From NCBI RefSeq assembly GCF_001613045.1, contig NZ_BDBP01000016.1, positions 1 to 64,000 on the forward strand: a stretch of DNA of 64,000 bases, given 5' to 3'. Position numbers and translations under genes: made by a program. This document shows positions 61,101-63,890 of this stretch, piece by piece. How positions within the stretch are numbered: the first letter of the stretch is position 1; each line of letters opens with the position of its first letter. The DNA comes from Nocardia lijiangensis NBRC 108240 (GTDB taxonomy: Bacteria > Actinomycetota > Actinomycetes > Mycobacteriales > Mycobacteriaceae). The notes beneath the pieces were generated by a model, which saw only the letters and a program-made list of their open reading frames with translations, had not been told where the DNA came from and made no database searches.

Positions 61101-63890
61101 CAACGGATGATCCACCACATCCAACCCGGCCGAGCTGACCCCACCCAGCTCGGCTCCCAGCCACGACTGCGCCAGCACTTGCTTGGCATCGAGCCAGAAA
61201 CGCTCGTGCTGGAAGGCATAGGTAGGCAAGTCGATTCGCTGGCCCGCGGAATCAGCGTAGAAACCAGCCCAATCCACCTCCGCGCCGGAGACGAACAACC
61301 CGGCCACCCCGCCCAGCACCGTGGACGGATCGGCATGGTTTCGACGCGCCAGCGCCACCACCGCGGCAGCCCCGTCGTCGAGAGTCTGGGCGACCATCGG
61401 GGTCAGGACGGCATCGGGACCGACCTCGGCGAACCGGGAAACTCCCATACCCGCCATCGCGGCGACCGCATCGGCGAACCGCACCGTGTCCCGGACCTGA
61501 CCAGCCCAGTACGACGGATCGGACATCTCCTCAACGATCCGGACACCGGTCACCGTGGAGATCAGCGGGATGTTCGGGCGAGCAAACGCCAAACCCTCGA
61601 TCGCCGAAGCGAATTCGGCCAGCATCGGCTCCATCAGCGCCGAATGGAAAGCGTGCGAGACCCGCAACCGATGCGTCCGCCACCCACGCTCTACGCATAG
61701 CTCGACAACAGCGGCAACCGCGTCTTCGACACCGGAGAGCACCACCGAAGCCGGACCGTTGACCGCCGCGATCGATACGCCATCAGCCAGTAGCGGGAGC
61801 ACGTCGGTCTCCGAAGCACCCACGGCGACCATCGCCCCACCCGTGGGCAGCGCCTGCATCAACCGGCCACGCGCCGCCACGAGCACACACGCATCCGCCA
61901 ACGACAACACACCCGCCACATGCGCAGCAGCCACCTCACCGATCGAATGACCGGCCACCACATCCGCACGCACGCCCCACGACTCGAGCAGCCGGAACAA
62001 CGCCACCTCGAACGCGAACAAACCCGCCTGCGCGAACACCGTCCGATCGACCAGATCATCGTCGGCCAACGCCACGCTCAGCGAAACCGACTGCCCCAGC
62101 AACGGATCCAGCTCAGCGACGATCGCATCGAAAGCCTCGGCGAACACCGGATACGCACCACGCAGCTCAGCAGCCATACCCGCCCACTGCGCACCCTGAC
62201 CGGAAAACACCACACCCGTCGAACCCGGCAGCACACGACCGGTCACCACACCGGGAATGGTTTCGGCGCGACCCAGCGCCCGCGCTCCCGCCAGCAGACC
62301 ATCACGGCTATCGGCCACGACAACAGCGCGATGCTCGAAAGCAGCACGCGTGGAGACCAGCGAGAGACCGACATCCACCGGATCCAGATCGTGCTCACCC
62401 GCATGAGACGCCAAACGGACGGCCTGACCCGCAAGAGCCGCACCACCACGCGCCGAAACCACCCACGGCAGCAACCCACCGGCCGGGACAGTCTTCACCA
62501 CCGGCACCGAAGCCTGACCCACCACCGGCTCGGTCGCGGGGGCCTCTTCCACGATGACGTGAGCATTCGTGCCGCTGATACCGAAGGACGAGACACCGGC
62601 ACGACGCGGCCGATCCACCACCGGCCACGCCACCTGCTCGGTCAGCAACCGGATATGGCCTTCGGTCCAGTCGACCTTGGTACTGGGCTGATCGACATGC
62701 AGGGTCTGGGGCAGCACACCGTGCCGCATCGCCATCACCATCTTGATCACACCACCCACACCCGCCGCGGCTTGGGAATGACCGATGTTGGACTTCAACG
62801 ACCCCAACCACAAGGGACGATCCGCATCACGGTCCTGCCCGTAGGTAGCAAGCAGCGCTTGGGCTTCGATCGGATCACCCAAGGTGGTACCGGTGCCGTG
62901 AGCTTCGACCACGTCCACCTCGCCAGGGGACACCCCGGCATTCGCCAACGCCGCCCGAATCACCCGCCGCTGCGACGGACCGTTCGGCGCGGTCAAACCA
63001 TTCGACGCACCATCCTGATTCACCGCCGAACCAGTGATCACCGCAAGAACCTGGTGACCGTTGCGCTGCGCGTCGGACAACCGCTCCAACACCAGTACGC
63101 CGACACCTTCCGACCAGCCCACCCCATCGGCGGCATCGGCGAAGGACTTGCACCGCCCGTCCGGGGCCAGCCCGCGCTGGCGACTGAACTCCACGAAGGT
63201 CTCCGGCGTGGCCATCACCGCCACACCACCGGCCAATGCCAGATCGCACTCCCCCGACCGCAACGACGCCGCAGCCGAATGCATTGCCACCAAAGACGAT
63301 GAACACGCCGTGTCCACGGTGACCGAGGGCCCTTCCAGACCGAACACATACGACACTCGCCCGGACGCGATAGATCCCGAATTCGCATTGGCCGGATAGT
63401 CGTGATACATCATGCCGACCCACACACCGGTCCGGCTTCCCTTCAGCGAGCCGGGATCGACGCCGGCCCGCTCGAACGCCTCCCATGAGGTCTCCAGCAG
63501 CAGAAACTGCTGCGGATCCATCAGCGCGGCTTCGTTGGGACTGATATTGAAGAACGCCGGATCGAACTCGCCGGCAGAATGCAGGAATCCACCCTCACGG
63601 GTATAGGTGCTGTTCGGCGTCTCGCCGGTGTGATCGTAGAGACGTTCGGTATCCCAGCCCCGATTTTCGGGGAACCCCGACGTCGCGTCGGTCCCGTCCG
63701 AGACCAACCGCCAGAGGTCCTCGGGAGAGCCGACACCACCCGGATAACGACACGCCATACCCACAATCGCAATAGGTTCGCGAAGGGCTGCGTCGAGCTT
63801 GCGGTTGCGGGCGCGCAACCTCTCGGTCTCTTTGAGTGAGACGCGCAACGCCTGAGCGAGCTTCTGAGTATTGTCGTCGGGCTTCGTCAT
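37161..63890 (-). CDS. Type I modular polyketide synthase, five extension modules plus thioesterase
   Basis: One 8909-residue polypeptide: an N-terminal docking helix (residues 1-35), five modules each KS-AT-DH-KR-ACP, and a C-terminal TE. All five KS domains have the Cys-His-His active site, all ATs are malonyl-type, all KRs keep the Tyr, and the five ACPs carry the phosphopantetheine Ser in GFDS. The start is the ATG at 63890 after GGAAGAG; an in-frame GTG at 63917 is less likely. The docking helix shows that it receives a chain from another PKS protein beyond the window. The chain is released by the TE, so this is the last PKS protein of the line. The product is unknown. Modules share near-identical DNA, which shows recent gene conversion. 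Confidence 0.93.
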   Translation of the reverse strand: MTKPDDNTQKLAQALRVSLKETERLRARNRKLDAALREPIAIVGMACRYPGGVGSPEDLWRLVSDGTDATSGFPENRGWDTERLYDHTGETPNSTYTREGGFLHSAGEFDPAFFNISPNEAALMDPQQFLLLETSWEAFERAGVDPGSLKGSRTGVWVGMMYHDYPANANSGSIASGRVSYVFGLEGPSVTVDTACSSSLVAMHSAAASLRSGECDLALAGGVAVMATPETFVEFSRQRGLAPDGRCKSFADAADGVGWSEGVGVLVLERLSDAQRNGHQVLAVITGSAVNQDGASNGLTAPNGPSQRRVIRAALANAGVSPGEVDVVEAHGTGTTLGDPIEAQALLATYGQDRDADRPLWLGSLKSNIGHSQAAAGVGGVIKMVMAMRHGVLPQTLHVDQPSTKVDWTEGHIRLLTEQVAWPVVDRPRRAGVSSFGISGTNAHVIVEEAPATEPVVGQASVPVVKTVPAGGLLPWVVSARGGAALAGQAVRLASHAGEHDLDPVDVGLSLVSTRAAFEHRAVVVADSRDGLLAGARALGRAETIPGVVTGRVLPGSTGVVFSGQGAQWAGMAAELRGAYPVFAEAFDAIVAELDPLLGQSVSLSVALADDDLVDRTVFAQAGLFAFEVALFRLLESWGVRADVVAGHSIGEVAAAHVAGVLSLADACVLVAARGRLMQALPTGGAMVAVGASETDVLPLLADGVSIAAVNGPASVVLSGVEDAVAAVVELCVERGWRTHRLRVSHAFHSALMEPMLAEFASAIEGLAFARPNIPLISTVTGVRIVEEMSDPSYWAGQVRDTVRFADAVAAMAGMGVSRFAEVGPDAVLTPMVAQTLDDGAAAVVALARRNHADPSTVLGGVAGLFVSGAEVDWAGFYADSAGQRIDLPTYAFQHERFWLDAKQVLAQSWLGAELGGVSSAGLDVVDHPLLGAVVPHPDSGGVSFTGRWSVDSVEWLADHSVLGTVLLPGTGFVELASYVGGVLGCALVDELVLHAPLTLPAEGSVSVQVVVAAADEADRRRLSVHSRQAGEGPWVLHAEGVLAPGEVVADFDLASWPPAGAQPMPIDGVYDELLDVGYGYGPFFQGLRAAWQRGDELFAEVALPDPQDANGFGIHPALFDSALHAGIVHGLRGGVEGFPALPFTWNRVVMHSVGAAAVRVRIVLQGDRFAVQVADEQGHPVLSVGALVSRPVSAERLSADRVSEALFGVEWVTVPPLSAGAVEPARVAVLGWGQSSGGVRGYDDLPSLIADLDATSDSVVPDIVLLECPSHNGAVPEAARQVVTGVLDTVQGWLADSRFAGSRLVVLTEQAVAVADSEQVDLGQAPVWGLLRAAQAEHPGRFQLLDLDHPDLAQDRDPVSVATVATAAATEPEAALRGTTLLVPRLTRHAPGTIVRLSEPGTVLITGGTGGLGAVIARHLVTEHGVRHLLLTSRRGPDAPGAAELRDDLLELGAQATITACDVSDRNALAALLETIPAQHPLVGVVHAAGTADNGVIESITPDRIDHVFGPKVDAAWHLHELTRQHSLSLFVLVSSAGGLVLAAGQANYAAANVFLDALAAHRRSLGLPATSLDYGLWARSSGLGVELSEDDFDRMRRQGFPPLTEADGLALFDSAIATDTAQLVALRIDPAVLRTRGEQIPALVRAIAPVPVRRHGRTPAGQAFAQKLAGLSDADRKSALLDLVRSVAAAVLGHASLDAVEPQHAFQQLGFDSLRAVEFRNKLNTATGLQLPATLVFDQPNPQIVADFIDSQLTGTNQDIEVTASRTVGDDPIAVVAMSCRYPGGVASPEDLWRLVVSGMDTTGELPVDRGWDIEGIYDPEPGKAGRTYTRQGGFLYSAADFDADFFGISPNEATMMDPQQRLLLEVSWEALERVGVDPAVLHGSSTGVFTGVMYHDYAQGTGTGSSTAGSLVSGRIAYTLGLEGPAVSVDTACSSSLVALHLAAQSLRSGECDLALAGGVAVMATPDMFLEFSRQRGLAPDGRCKSFADAADGVGWSEGAGMLVLERLSDARRNGHEVLAVVAGSAVNQDGASNGFTAPNGPSQRRVIRQALANAGVSPVEVDVVEAHGTGTTLGDPIEAQALLATYGQDRDADRPLWLGSLKSNIGHSQAAAGVGGVIKMVMAMRHGVLPQTLHVDQPSTKVDWTEGHIRLLTEQVAWPVVDRPRRAGVSSFGLSGTNAHLIVEQAPTADPSAVPVTKTVPAGGVLPWVVSARSGEALAEQARRLASHIDDDHDSIDIGFSLVTSRVLFDHRAVVLSPEGDGLRAGTQALGRGETIPGVVSGRVVSGSTGVVFSGQGAQWAGMAAVLRDAYPVFAAAFDAIVAELDPLLGQSVSLTVALSSEDLVDQTVFAQAGLFAFEVALFRLLESWGVRADVVAGHSIGEVAAAHVAGVLSLSDACVLVAARGRLMQALPTGGAMVAVGASEADVLPMLAGGVSIAAVNGPSSVVLSGVEDDVVAVADRCAERGWRTHRLRVSHAFHSALMESMLTEFASAIEGLAFARPNIPLISTVTGARIVEEMSDPSYWVGQVRDTVRFADAVVAMAGMGVGRFAEVGPDAVLTPMIAQTLDERHAGAAASASSVVALARRNHADPVTVLSGLAGLFVSGAEVDWAGFYTGTGARRIDLPTYAFQHRRYWMPEGSAGSGDARSMGLMATGHPLVSAVVSQPDSDVVAVSGRLSLRTHPWLADHRVMDTVLFPGTGLVELALHAGERVGCSSLDELILRAPLVLPESAGVAVRVVVGGEDSAGRRGVRIFSRPDDGVDSVPSWTLNAEGVLAPEFDRAAADLVQWPPAGAVAVDIDGVYDSLDAQGYHYGPVFQALRSVWRGSDGLLYAEVELPEQTRTEAERFGVHPALLDAALHALRFADGMSADGTGVALPFEWSGVTVHAAGADALRVRLTRVGEHGVALDLADSTGAAVATVRHLASRPIDPAQLTTGTPIARTAVFDVSWTPISVSEGEVAAVAWADLGDEVPAAVVLECPAGNDPAAVHAATHDVLRVLQSWIADHRFGASVLVVRTSGAVSVAGEDITNLAGAAVGGLVRSAQAESPGRIVLIDTDSHDAGSELDALLGGILAAEEPQVAVRGGQVHTARLARVVSTAATAPATDAFDPDDTVLITGASGYLGGLFARHLVDAYGVRRLLLLSRRGESAPGTTELRAELQRLGAEAEFVACDIADRGALAEVLAGVPAGHPLTGVFHMAGVLDDGAIASLTSDRLDAVLGPKVDAALHLHELTADLPLKAFVLFSSVAGSFGNAGQGNYAAANACLDALAAHRRASGRRGKSFAWGPWGADGGMAAELSDVDRHRMSRSGMLPLSKEQGLALFDAATGTDTAALVLARLDLDAMRSAGFAAPALLSALIPHRRKAASGASTALRARLANTPGGERFGVLVEIVRGQVAATLGHQNANAIAADKAFGELGFDSITAIEFRNALKTVTGLHLPATLVFDYPTPQALAEYLADELTGTGQDVEVAVSRTVGDDPIAVVAMACRYPGGVASPEDLWRLVVSGVDTTGELPVDRGWDIEGIYDPEPGKAGKTYTRQGGFLYSAGDFDAEFFGISPNEAVIMDPQQRLLLETSWEALERAGVDPAVLRGSSTGVFTGMMYHDYAQGTGNSAAGSLVSGRVSYVFGLEGPSVTVDTACSSSLVAMHLAAQSLRSGECDLALAGGVAVMATPEIFVEFSRQRGLSPDGRCKSFADSADGVGWSEGAGVLVLERLSDARRNGHEVLAVIAGSAVNQDGASNGLTAPNGPSQRRVIRQALANAKVSPVDVDVVEAHGTGTTLGDPIEAQALLATYGQDRDGDRPLWLGSLKSNIGHAQAAAGVGGVIKMVMAMRHGVLPRTLHVDQPSTKVDWTQGHIRLLTESVVWPEVDRPRRAGVSSFGIGGTNAHLILEQAPVVEPAPVDSAPVVESVPAVLPWVVSARSGAALAGQAGRLASYADDHDLNPVDVGFSLASTRGVFEHRAVVLSPERDGLWAGIQALGRGEAIPGVVSGRVVSGSTGVVFSGQGAQWTGMATELRAAYPVFAEHFDAIVAQLDPLLGQSVSLGDALSGDDLVDATVFAQAGLFAFEVALFRLLESWGVRADVVAGHSIGEVAAAHVAGVLSLGDACVLVAARGRLMQALPTGGAMVAVGASETEVRALLAAGDVSASGVSIAAVNGPSSVVLSGVEDDVVAFAEVCAERGWRTHRLRVSHAFHSALMEPMLDEFASAIASSAFARPSIPLVSTVTGARVEHEMSDPSYWVGQVRDTVRFADAVTAMAGSGVSRFAEIGPDAVLTPMIAQTLDDGQASAGAAVAAPTVVALARRDHADPSTVLGGLAGLFVSGAEVDWAGLYSGTGAERIDLPTYAFQRRRYWMTEGPAAGGNARAMGLVATGHPLVSVVVSQPDSDAVTLTGRLSVQTHPWLADHTVVDTVLFPGTGLVELALYAGEQVGCSTLEELVLQAPLALPESAGLAVRVVVGAEDETGRRAVRIFSRPDDGVDSVPSWTLNAEGVLSSGIDSAAVDLVQWPPAGAVAVDIDGVYDSLDAQGYHYGPVFQALRSVWRGSDGLLYAEVELPEQTRTEAERFGVHPALLDAALHALRFADGMSADGTGVALPFEWSGVTVHAAGADALRVRLTRVGEHGVALDLADSTGAAVATVRHLASRPIDPAQLMAGASVVGNALFQIGWTPIAVREAEVTAVAWAELGEQVPQVVVLECPTGNDPAAIHAATHEVLEVLQSWIAGNRFTESVLVVRTGGAVSVAGEDVTNLAGAAVCGLVRSAQAENPGRIVLIDTDSELDGLLGGIVAAAEPLVAVRDGQVHIARVDRISAPTIASAGGSSAAASAVNSSFGPDDTVLVTGASGYLGGLFARHLVNAHGVRRLLLLSRRGESASGAAELRAELQRLGAEVGFVACDVADRGALAQVLAEVPSGHPLTGVFHMAGVLDDGAVGSLTPARMDAVLGPKVDAALHLHELTADLPLKAFVLFSSVAGAFGNAGQGNYAAANACLDALAAHRRASGLCGKSYAWGVWSMDGGMAAELSDRDRHRMSRSGLLPLSEEQGLALFDAATELDTAAPLLARFDLDAMRSTGFAVPALFSALIPHRRKAASGAFTALRARLANTSDGERFGVLVEIVRGQVAAILGHQDANAIAADKAFGELGFDSLTAIEFRNALKSVTGLRLPATLVFDYPTPQALAKYLADEFAGTSRDVEVTASRAVDDEPIALVGMACRYPGGVASPEDLWNLVMSGVDTIGELPMDRGWDVDGIYDPEPGKAGKTYTRRGGFLYSAADFDAEFFGISPNEATMMDPQQRQLLETTWEALERAGVDPAVLRGSSTGVFTGVMYHDYAQGSGSNATGSLVSGRIAYTLGLEGPAVSVDTACSSSLVAMHLAAQSLRSGECDLALAGGVAVMATPETFVEFSRQRGLSPDGRCKSFSDTADGVGWSEGAGVLVLERLSDAQRNGHQILAVMAGSAVNQDGASNGLTAPNGPSQRRVIRQALANAGVSPVEVDVVEAHGTGTTLGDPIEAQALLVTYGQDRDPDRPLWLGSLKSNIGHAQAAAGVGGVIKMVMAMRHGVLPRTLHVDQPSTKVDWSEGHVRLLTEAVEWPVADRPRRAGVSSFGISGTNAHVILEQAPVVEPASVPVVRTVPAVLPWVVSARSRDALAAQADRLTSRAGEHDPIDIGFSLASARSVFEHRGVVVAEGRDDLLAGVRALAAGVQAPGVVSGRVVSGSTGVVFSGQGAQWAGMAAVLRGAYPVFAAAFDAIVAELDPLLGQSISLGEALSSEHVVDRTVFAQAGLFAFEVALFRLLESWGVRADVVAGHSIGEVAAAHVAGVLSLSDACVLVAARGRLMQALPTGGAMVAVGAPETEVLPLLAGEVSIAAVNGPSSVVLSGVEDDVVAVADRCAERGWRTHRLRVSHAFHSALMEPMLTEFASAIEGLAFARPIIPLVSTVTGARIVEEMSDPSYWVGQVRDTVRFADAVATMAGMGVARFAEAGPDAVLTPMIAQIVDDEQVGAASAVVALARRNHADRPTVLGGVAALFVSGAEVDWAGFYADSGAQRIDLPTYAFQHERFWIDTRQMLAQSWLAAELGGVSSAGLDAVDHPLLGAVVPHPDSGGVSFTGRWSLDSVEWLADHSVLGTVLLPGTGLVELASYVGGLLGCGVVDELVLHTPLTMSAEGSVSVQVVVAAADEAGRQRLSIHSRQAGDGPWVLHAEGVLAPGDVVADFDLISWPPAGAQPLPVDGVYDELLELGYGYGPFFQGLRAAWQRGDELFAEVALSDPRDAEGFGIHPALFDSALHAGIIHGLRGGGSGAPALPFAWNRVVLYSAGAAVARVRIVLRGDRFAVQIADEQGQPVLSVGALASRPVSPERLGAGRVSEALFGVDWVAVPLSSAVSAEPGRVAVLGSGKGSADQSSGEVRRNGDLAALIADLDATPDLVVPEIVLLECPHHDGAPPEAVRQVVTGVLDTVQRWLADSRFAGSRLVVLTRRAVSTADSDQVDLGQAPVWGLLRAAQAEHPSRFQLLDLDQDRDPISVATAAAAGEPEAALRGTTLLVPRLTRHAPGTIARLSEPGTVLITGGTGGLGAVIARHLVTEHGVGHLLLTSRRGPDADGAAELCAELVELGAQVTIAACDVSDRSALAALLDSISDQHPLVGVVHAAGTADNGLIESITPDRIDHVFGPKVDAAWHLHELTLDHSLSLFVLLSSAGGLVLAAGQANYAAANVFLDALAAHRHSLGLPATSLDYGMWARSTALGAELSEDAFNWMRRQGFPPLTEADGLALFDSAIATDTAQLVALRIDPAVLRTRGEQIPALVRAIAPVPVRRHSRTPAGQAFAQKLAGLSDTARKSALLDLVRSVAADILGHASVDAVEPQQAFQQLGFDSLGAVEFRNRLNAATGLQLPATLIFDYPNAQIVAEFIDSQLTGTGAVDELAISRVRADDEPIAVVAMSCRYPGGVVSPEDLWNLVTSGIDTTGEMPVDRGWNIDGIYDPEPGRAGKTYTRQGGFLYSAAEFDADFFGISPNEATGMDPQQRLLLEVSWEALERAGVDPAVLRGSSTGVFTGVMYHDYAQGTGSSAGGSLVSGRIAYTLGLEGPAVSVDTACSSSLVAMHLAAQSLRSGECDLALAGGVAVMATPEMFLEFSRQRGLAPDGRCKSFADAADGVGWSEGAGMLVLERLSDARRNGHEVLAVVAGSAVNQDGASNGLTAPNGPSQRRVIRQALANAGVSPVEVDVVEAHGTGTTLGDPIEAQALLATYGQDRDPDRPLWLGSLKSNIGHAQAAAGVGGVIKMVMAMRHGVLPRTLHVDQPSTKVDWTEGHIRLLTEQVAWPEVDRPRRAGVSSFGISGTNAHVVIEQAPTPVAPPEPVGKTVPAGGVLPWVVSARSGAALAGQAARLASHVVDHDLDPVDVGFSMASTRAVFEHRAVIVADNRDGLLEGARALAAGVQAPGVVSGRVVSGSTGVVFSGQGAQWTGMATELRGAYPVFAEHFDAIVAELDPLLGQSVSLSVALADEALVDRTVFAQAGLFAFEVALFRLLESCGVRVDVVAGHSIGEVAAAHVAGVLSLSDACVLVAARGRLMQALPTGGAMVAVGASEADVLPLLAGEVSIAAVNGPASVVLSGVEDAVAAVVEACIARGWRTHRLRVSHAFHSVSMEPMLAEFATAIDGLAFSRPNIPLVSTVTGTQIVDEMSDPSYWVGQVRDTVRFADAVATMAGMGVTRFAEVGPDAVLTPMIVQTLDTATTIALTRRNNADPATMLTGLARLHVTGSAVDWTSYYAGTGATKVDLPTYNFQRRRFWVTGPLHTGGAHALGLRSTEHPMLGALMAQPESGGARFSGRLSTVTHPWLADHDVLGTVLLPGTGFVELAVYAGGQVDCPELEELTLLAPLVLQGHGGVQIQVIVGDGDESGRRRLDIYSRHDEDDPSVPWAHHAQGAVSPSRESDEPEVLADFAQWPPAGASEVGLAGAYDELADNGYNYGPAFQGLVALWRRGEDLFAEIALPEQTATQGYGIHPALLDAAMHALPFGLRQGVDEDTERPTLVPFAWSSVRLHADGARRVRVRLTWSDQGTVALAMADSSGAPLLSVGSLALRPLSADLLSAATRSSRDSLYEVTWRPGPELRSAAGVSWAEWGAAESASVLLFRPPVDGVEVPVRLRTALHRTLGVIQEFAREERYAASTLAVITDSTDPAAAAVWGLVRAAQAENPGRIVLIDAHAETATDHLVAAAMSGEPELAVHADGARVPRLTRAASPESERQAPWDSGRTVLITGGTGGIGSHLAKHLVNAHGVRHLLLAGRRGPAAAQDLIEELDALGAQVRVAACDVTDRDALRDLLASIPAEHPLGAIVHVAGVAYNGLVDTLTPEQIDYSLGAKADAAWYLHELTREAGLSAFVMISSVAGLILPAGQGGYAAANLFLDALATHRRVAGLPATSLAYGLWDIETGLSQWLSEADRQRMRRQGLPPLAADKALELFDAALSTDRPVHVPVEIDLATLRAQDAVPALLRDLAKRTGRRQSAGTQDAGAVRRRLAQLSESEQEQWLLAHILENAARLLGHESAEALDPERDFLESGFDSLAAMELRTALNASTGLTLPTAAIFDHKTPAALARYLQKELTADSRTDHEPGGADDSLYGMFRGAVASGQADKGFALLRAAAELREQFSSAHELDRLPVPTRLATGSTLPRIICLAPPLATGGAHQYARIASHLRTARDVLALPPIGCRTGEPLPTTPTAAAEAVARSVLEAAQGDPFVLVGYSSGGLLAYLVAEHLEAAGGPAPAAVVMVDTYKVNDDSEWLLRAMFEHMVSAEATFGRFDQARLTGMGRYVQLLKEMVPGSVATPTLFIQCAQNFLGSSSDRVNWQAEPWDSTHTVVSVQADHITILEDGSADVAEAIEDWLES
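37164..37958 (-). other. Terminal thioesterase domain of the PKS
   Basis: Residues 8645-8909 form a type I TE. The nucleophile Ser8767 is in GYSSGG, where most PKS TEs have GHSxG, and His8888 is in ADHITIL; a conserved Asp is in VVMVDTYK. It releases the chain as a free acid or macrolactone, which the sequence alone cannot decide. Confidence 0.82.
38031..43055 (-). other. PKS module 5: KS-AT-DH-KR-ACP
   Basis: KS5 Cys7109, AT5 Ser7558 (malonyl-type, though HAFHS is followed by VSMEPML), DH5 His7858 in HDVLGTVLLP, KR5 Tyr8419 in GQGGYAAAN with GVAYNG at the position of LDD and no tryptophan marker of A-type KRs, ACP5 Ser8584. DH-KR-ACP of this module is unlike the other four. Expected outcome: the alpha-beta double bond next to the released carboxyl. 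Spans: KS 6946-7364, AT 7466-7774, DH 7819-8100, KR 8270-8480, ACP 8549-8620. Confidence 0.8.
43116..48254 (-). other. PKS module 4: KS-AT-DH-KR-ACP
   Basis: KS4 Cys5376, AT4 Ser5821 (malonyl-type), DH4 His6136 in HSVLGTVLLP with full motif, KR4 Tyr6724 with TADNG at the stereochemical position, ACP4 Ser6889. Its DH-KR-ACP part closely resembles module 1 rather than modules 2 or 3. Expected outcome: double bond. Spans: KS 5213-5631, AT 5727-6038, DH 6097-6375, KR 6577-6780, ACP 6854-6925. Confidence 0.8.
48315..53435 (-). other. PKS module 3: KS-AT-DH-KR-ACP, DH motif altered
   Basis: KS3 Cys3649, AT3 Ser4099 (malonyl-type), DH3 His4417 in HTVVDTVLFP with Asp4421 in place of Gly, KR3 Tyr4994 with VLDDG and TGASGYLG, ACP3 Ser5157. 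From DH to ACP it is closely related to module 2, including a 369-bp block that is identical. Its KS belongs with KS1 (VSYVFGLEGPSVTV), not with KS2. Spans: KS 3486-3904, AT 4007-4321, DH 4378-4655, KR 4848-5058, ACP 5122-5192. Confidence 0.8.
49902..50270 (-). repeat. 369-bp perfect repeat, copy 1 (DH3-to-KR region)
   Basis: This block in module 3 is identical base for base with 55071-55439 in module 2. It covers the second half of the DH domain. Exact identity across two paralogous modules, while flanking sequence has diverged, indicates recent gene conversion or purifying exchange. Confidence 0.9.
53490..58580 (-). other. PKS module 2: KS-AT-DH-KR-ACP, DH motif altered
   Basis: KS2 Cys1936, AT2 Ser2384 (GHSIG, HAFHS, malonyl). 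DH2 His2694 sits in HRVMDTVLFP, where Asp2698 replaces the usual Gly of HxxxGxxxxP; the second motif HPALLDAALH is intact. KR2 Tyr3267 in GQGNYAAAN with VLDDG, a B-type stereochemical signature, and an unusual cofactor loop TGASGYLG. ACP2 Ser3430. If DH2 is inactive, this module leaves a hydroxyl. Spans: KS 1771-2191, AT 2293-2601, DH 2655-2930, KR 3121-3321, ACP 3395-3465. Confidence 0.8.
55071..55439 (-). repeat. 369-bp perfect repeat, copy 2 (DH2-to-KR region)
   Basis: Identical to 49902-50270 over the entire block. Divergence resumes immediately after both ends. Such blocks are also a risk for assembly error in short-read data. Confidence 0.9.
58630..63779 (-). other. PKS module 1: KS-AT-DH-KR-ACP
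   Basis: KS1 has active-site Cys196. It is the most divergent KS of the five (NISPNEAALMDPQQFLLLETS; SIASGRVSYVFGLEGPSVTV). AT1: Ser649 in GHSIG and HAFHS downstream, malonyl-type. DH1: His960 in HSVLGTVLLP, complete motif, with HPALFDSALH. KR1: Tyr1550 in QANYAAAN with the diagnostic position ADN (TADNG) instead of LDD. ACP1: Ser1715. Approximate residue spans: KS 38-447, AT 559-854, DH 921-1201, KR 1401-1601, ACP 1677-1751. Expected outcome: malonyl extension, ketoreduction and dehydration to a double bond. Confidence 0.85.
63786..63890 (-). other. N-terminal docking domain of the PKS
   Basis: Residues 1-35 (MTKPDDNTQKLAQALRVSLK, then ETERLRARNRKLD) form a charged amphipathic coiled coil just before KS1. 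This is the class 1 docking helix that pairs with the C-terminal helix of the preceding PKS protein. Its presence means module 1 here is not a loading module. Confidence 0.8.

Noticed and set aside
58695..61700. 1001-codon open frame on the plus strand opposite module 1
   Set aside because: Same antisense effect; composition is not that of a real protein and no ribosome binding site is present.
37161..63890. Near-identical sequences spaced about 5.2 kb in the PKS, considered as insertion sequences
   Set aside because: They are homologous coding modules in one open frame, with no transposase or terminal inverted repeats.
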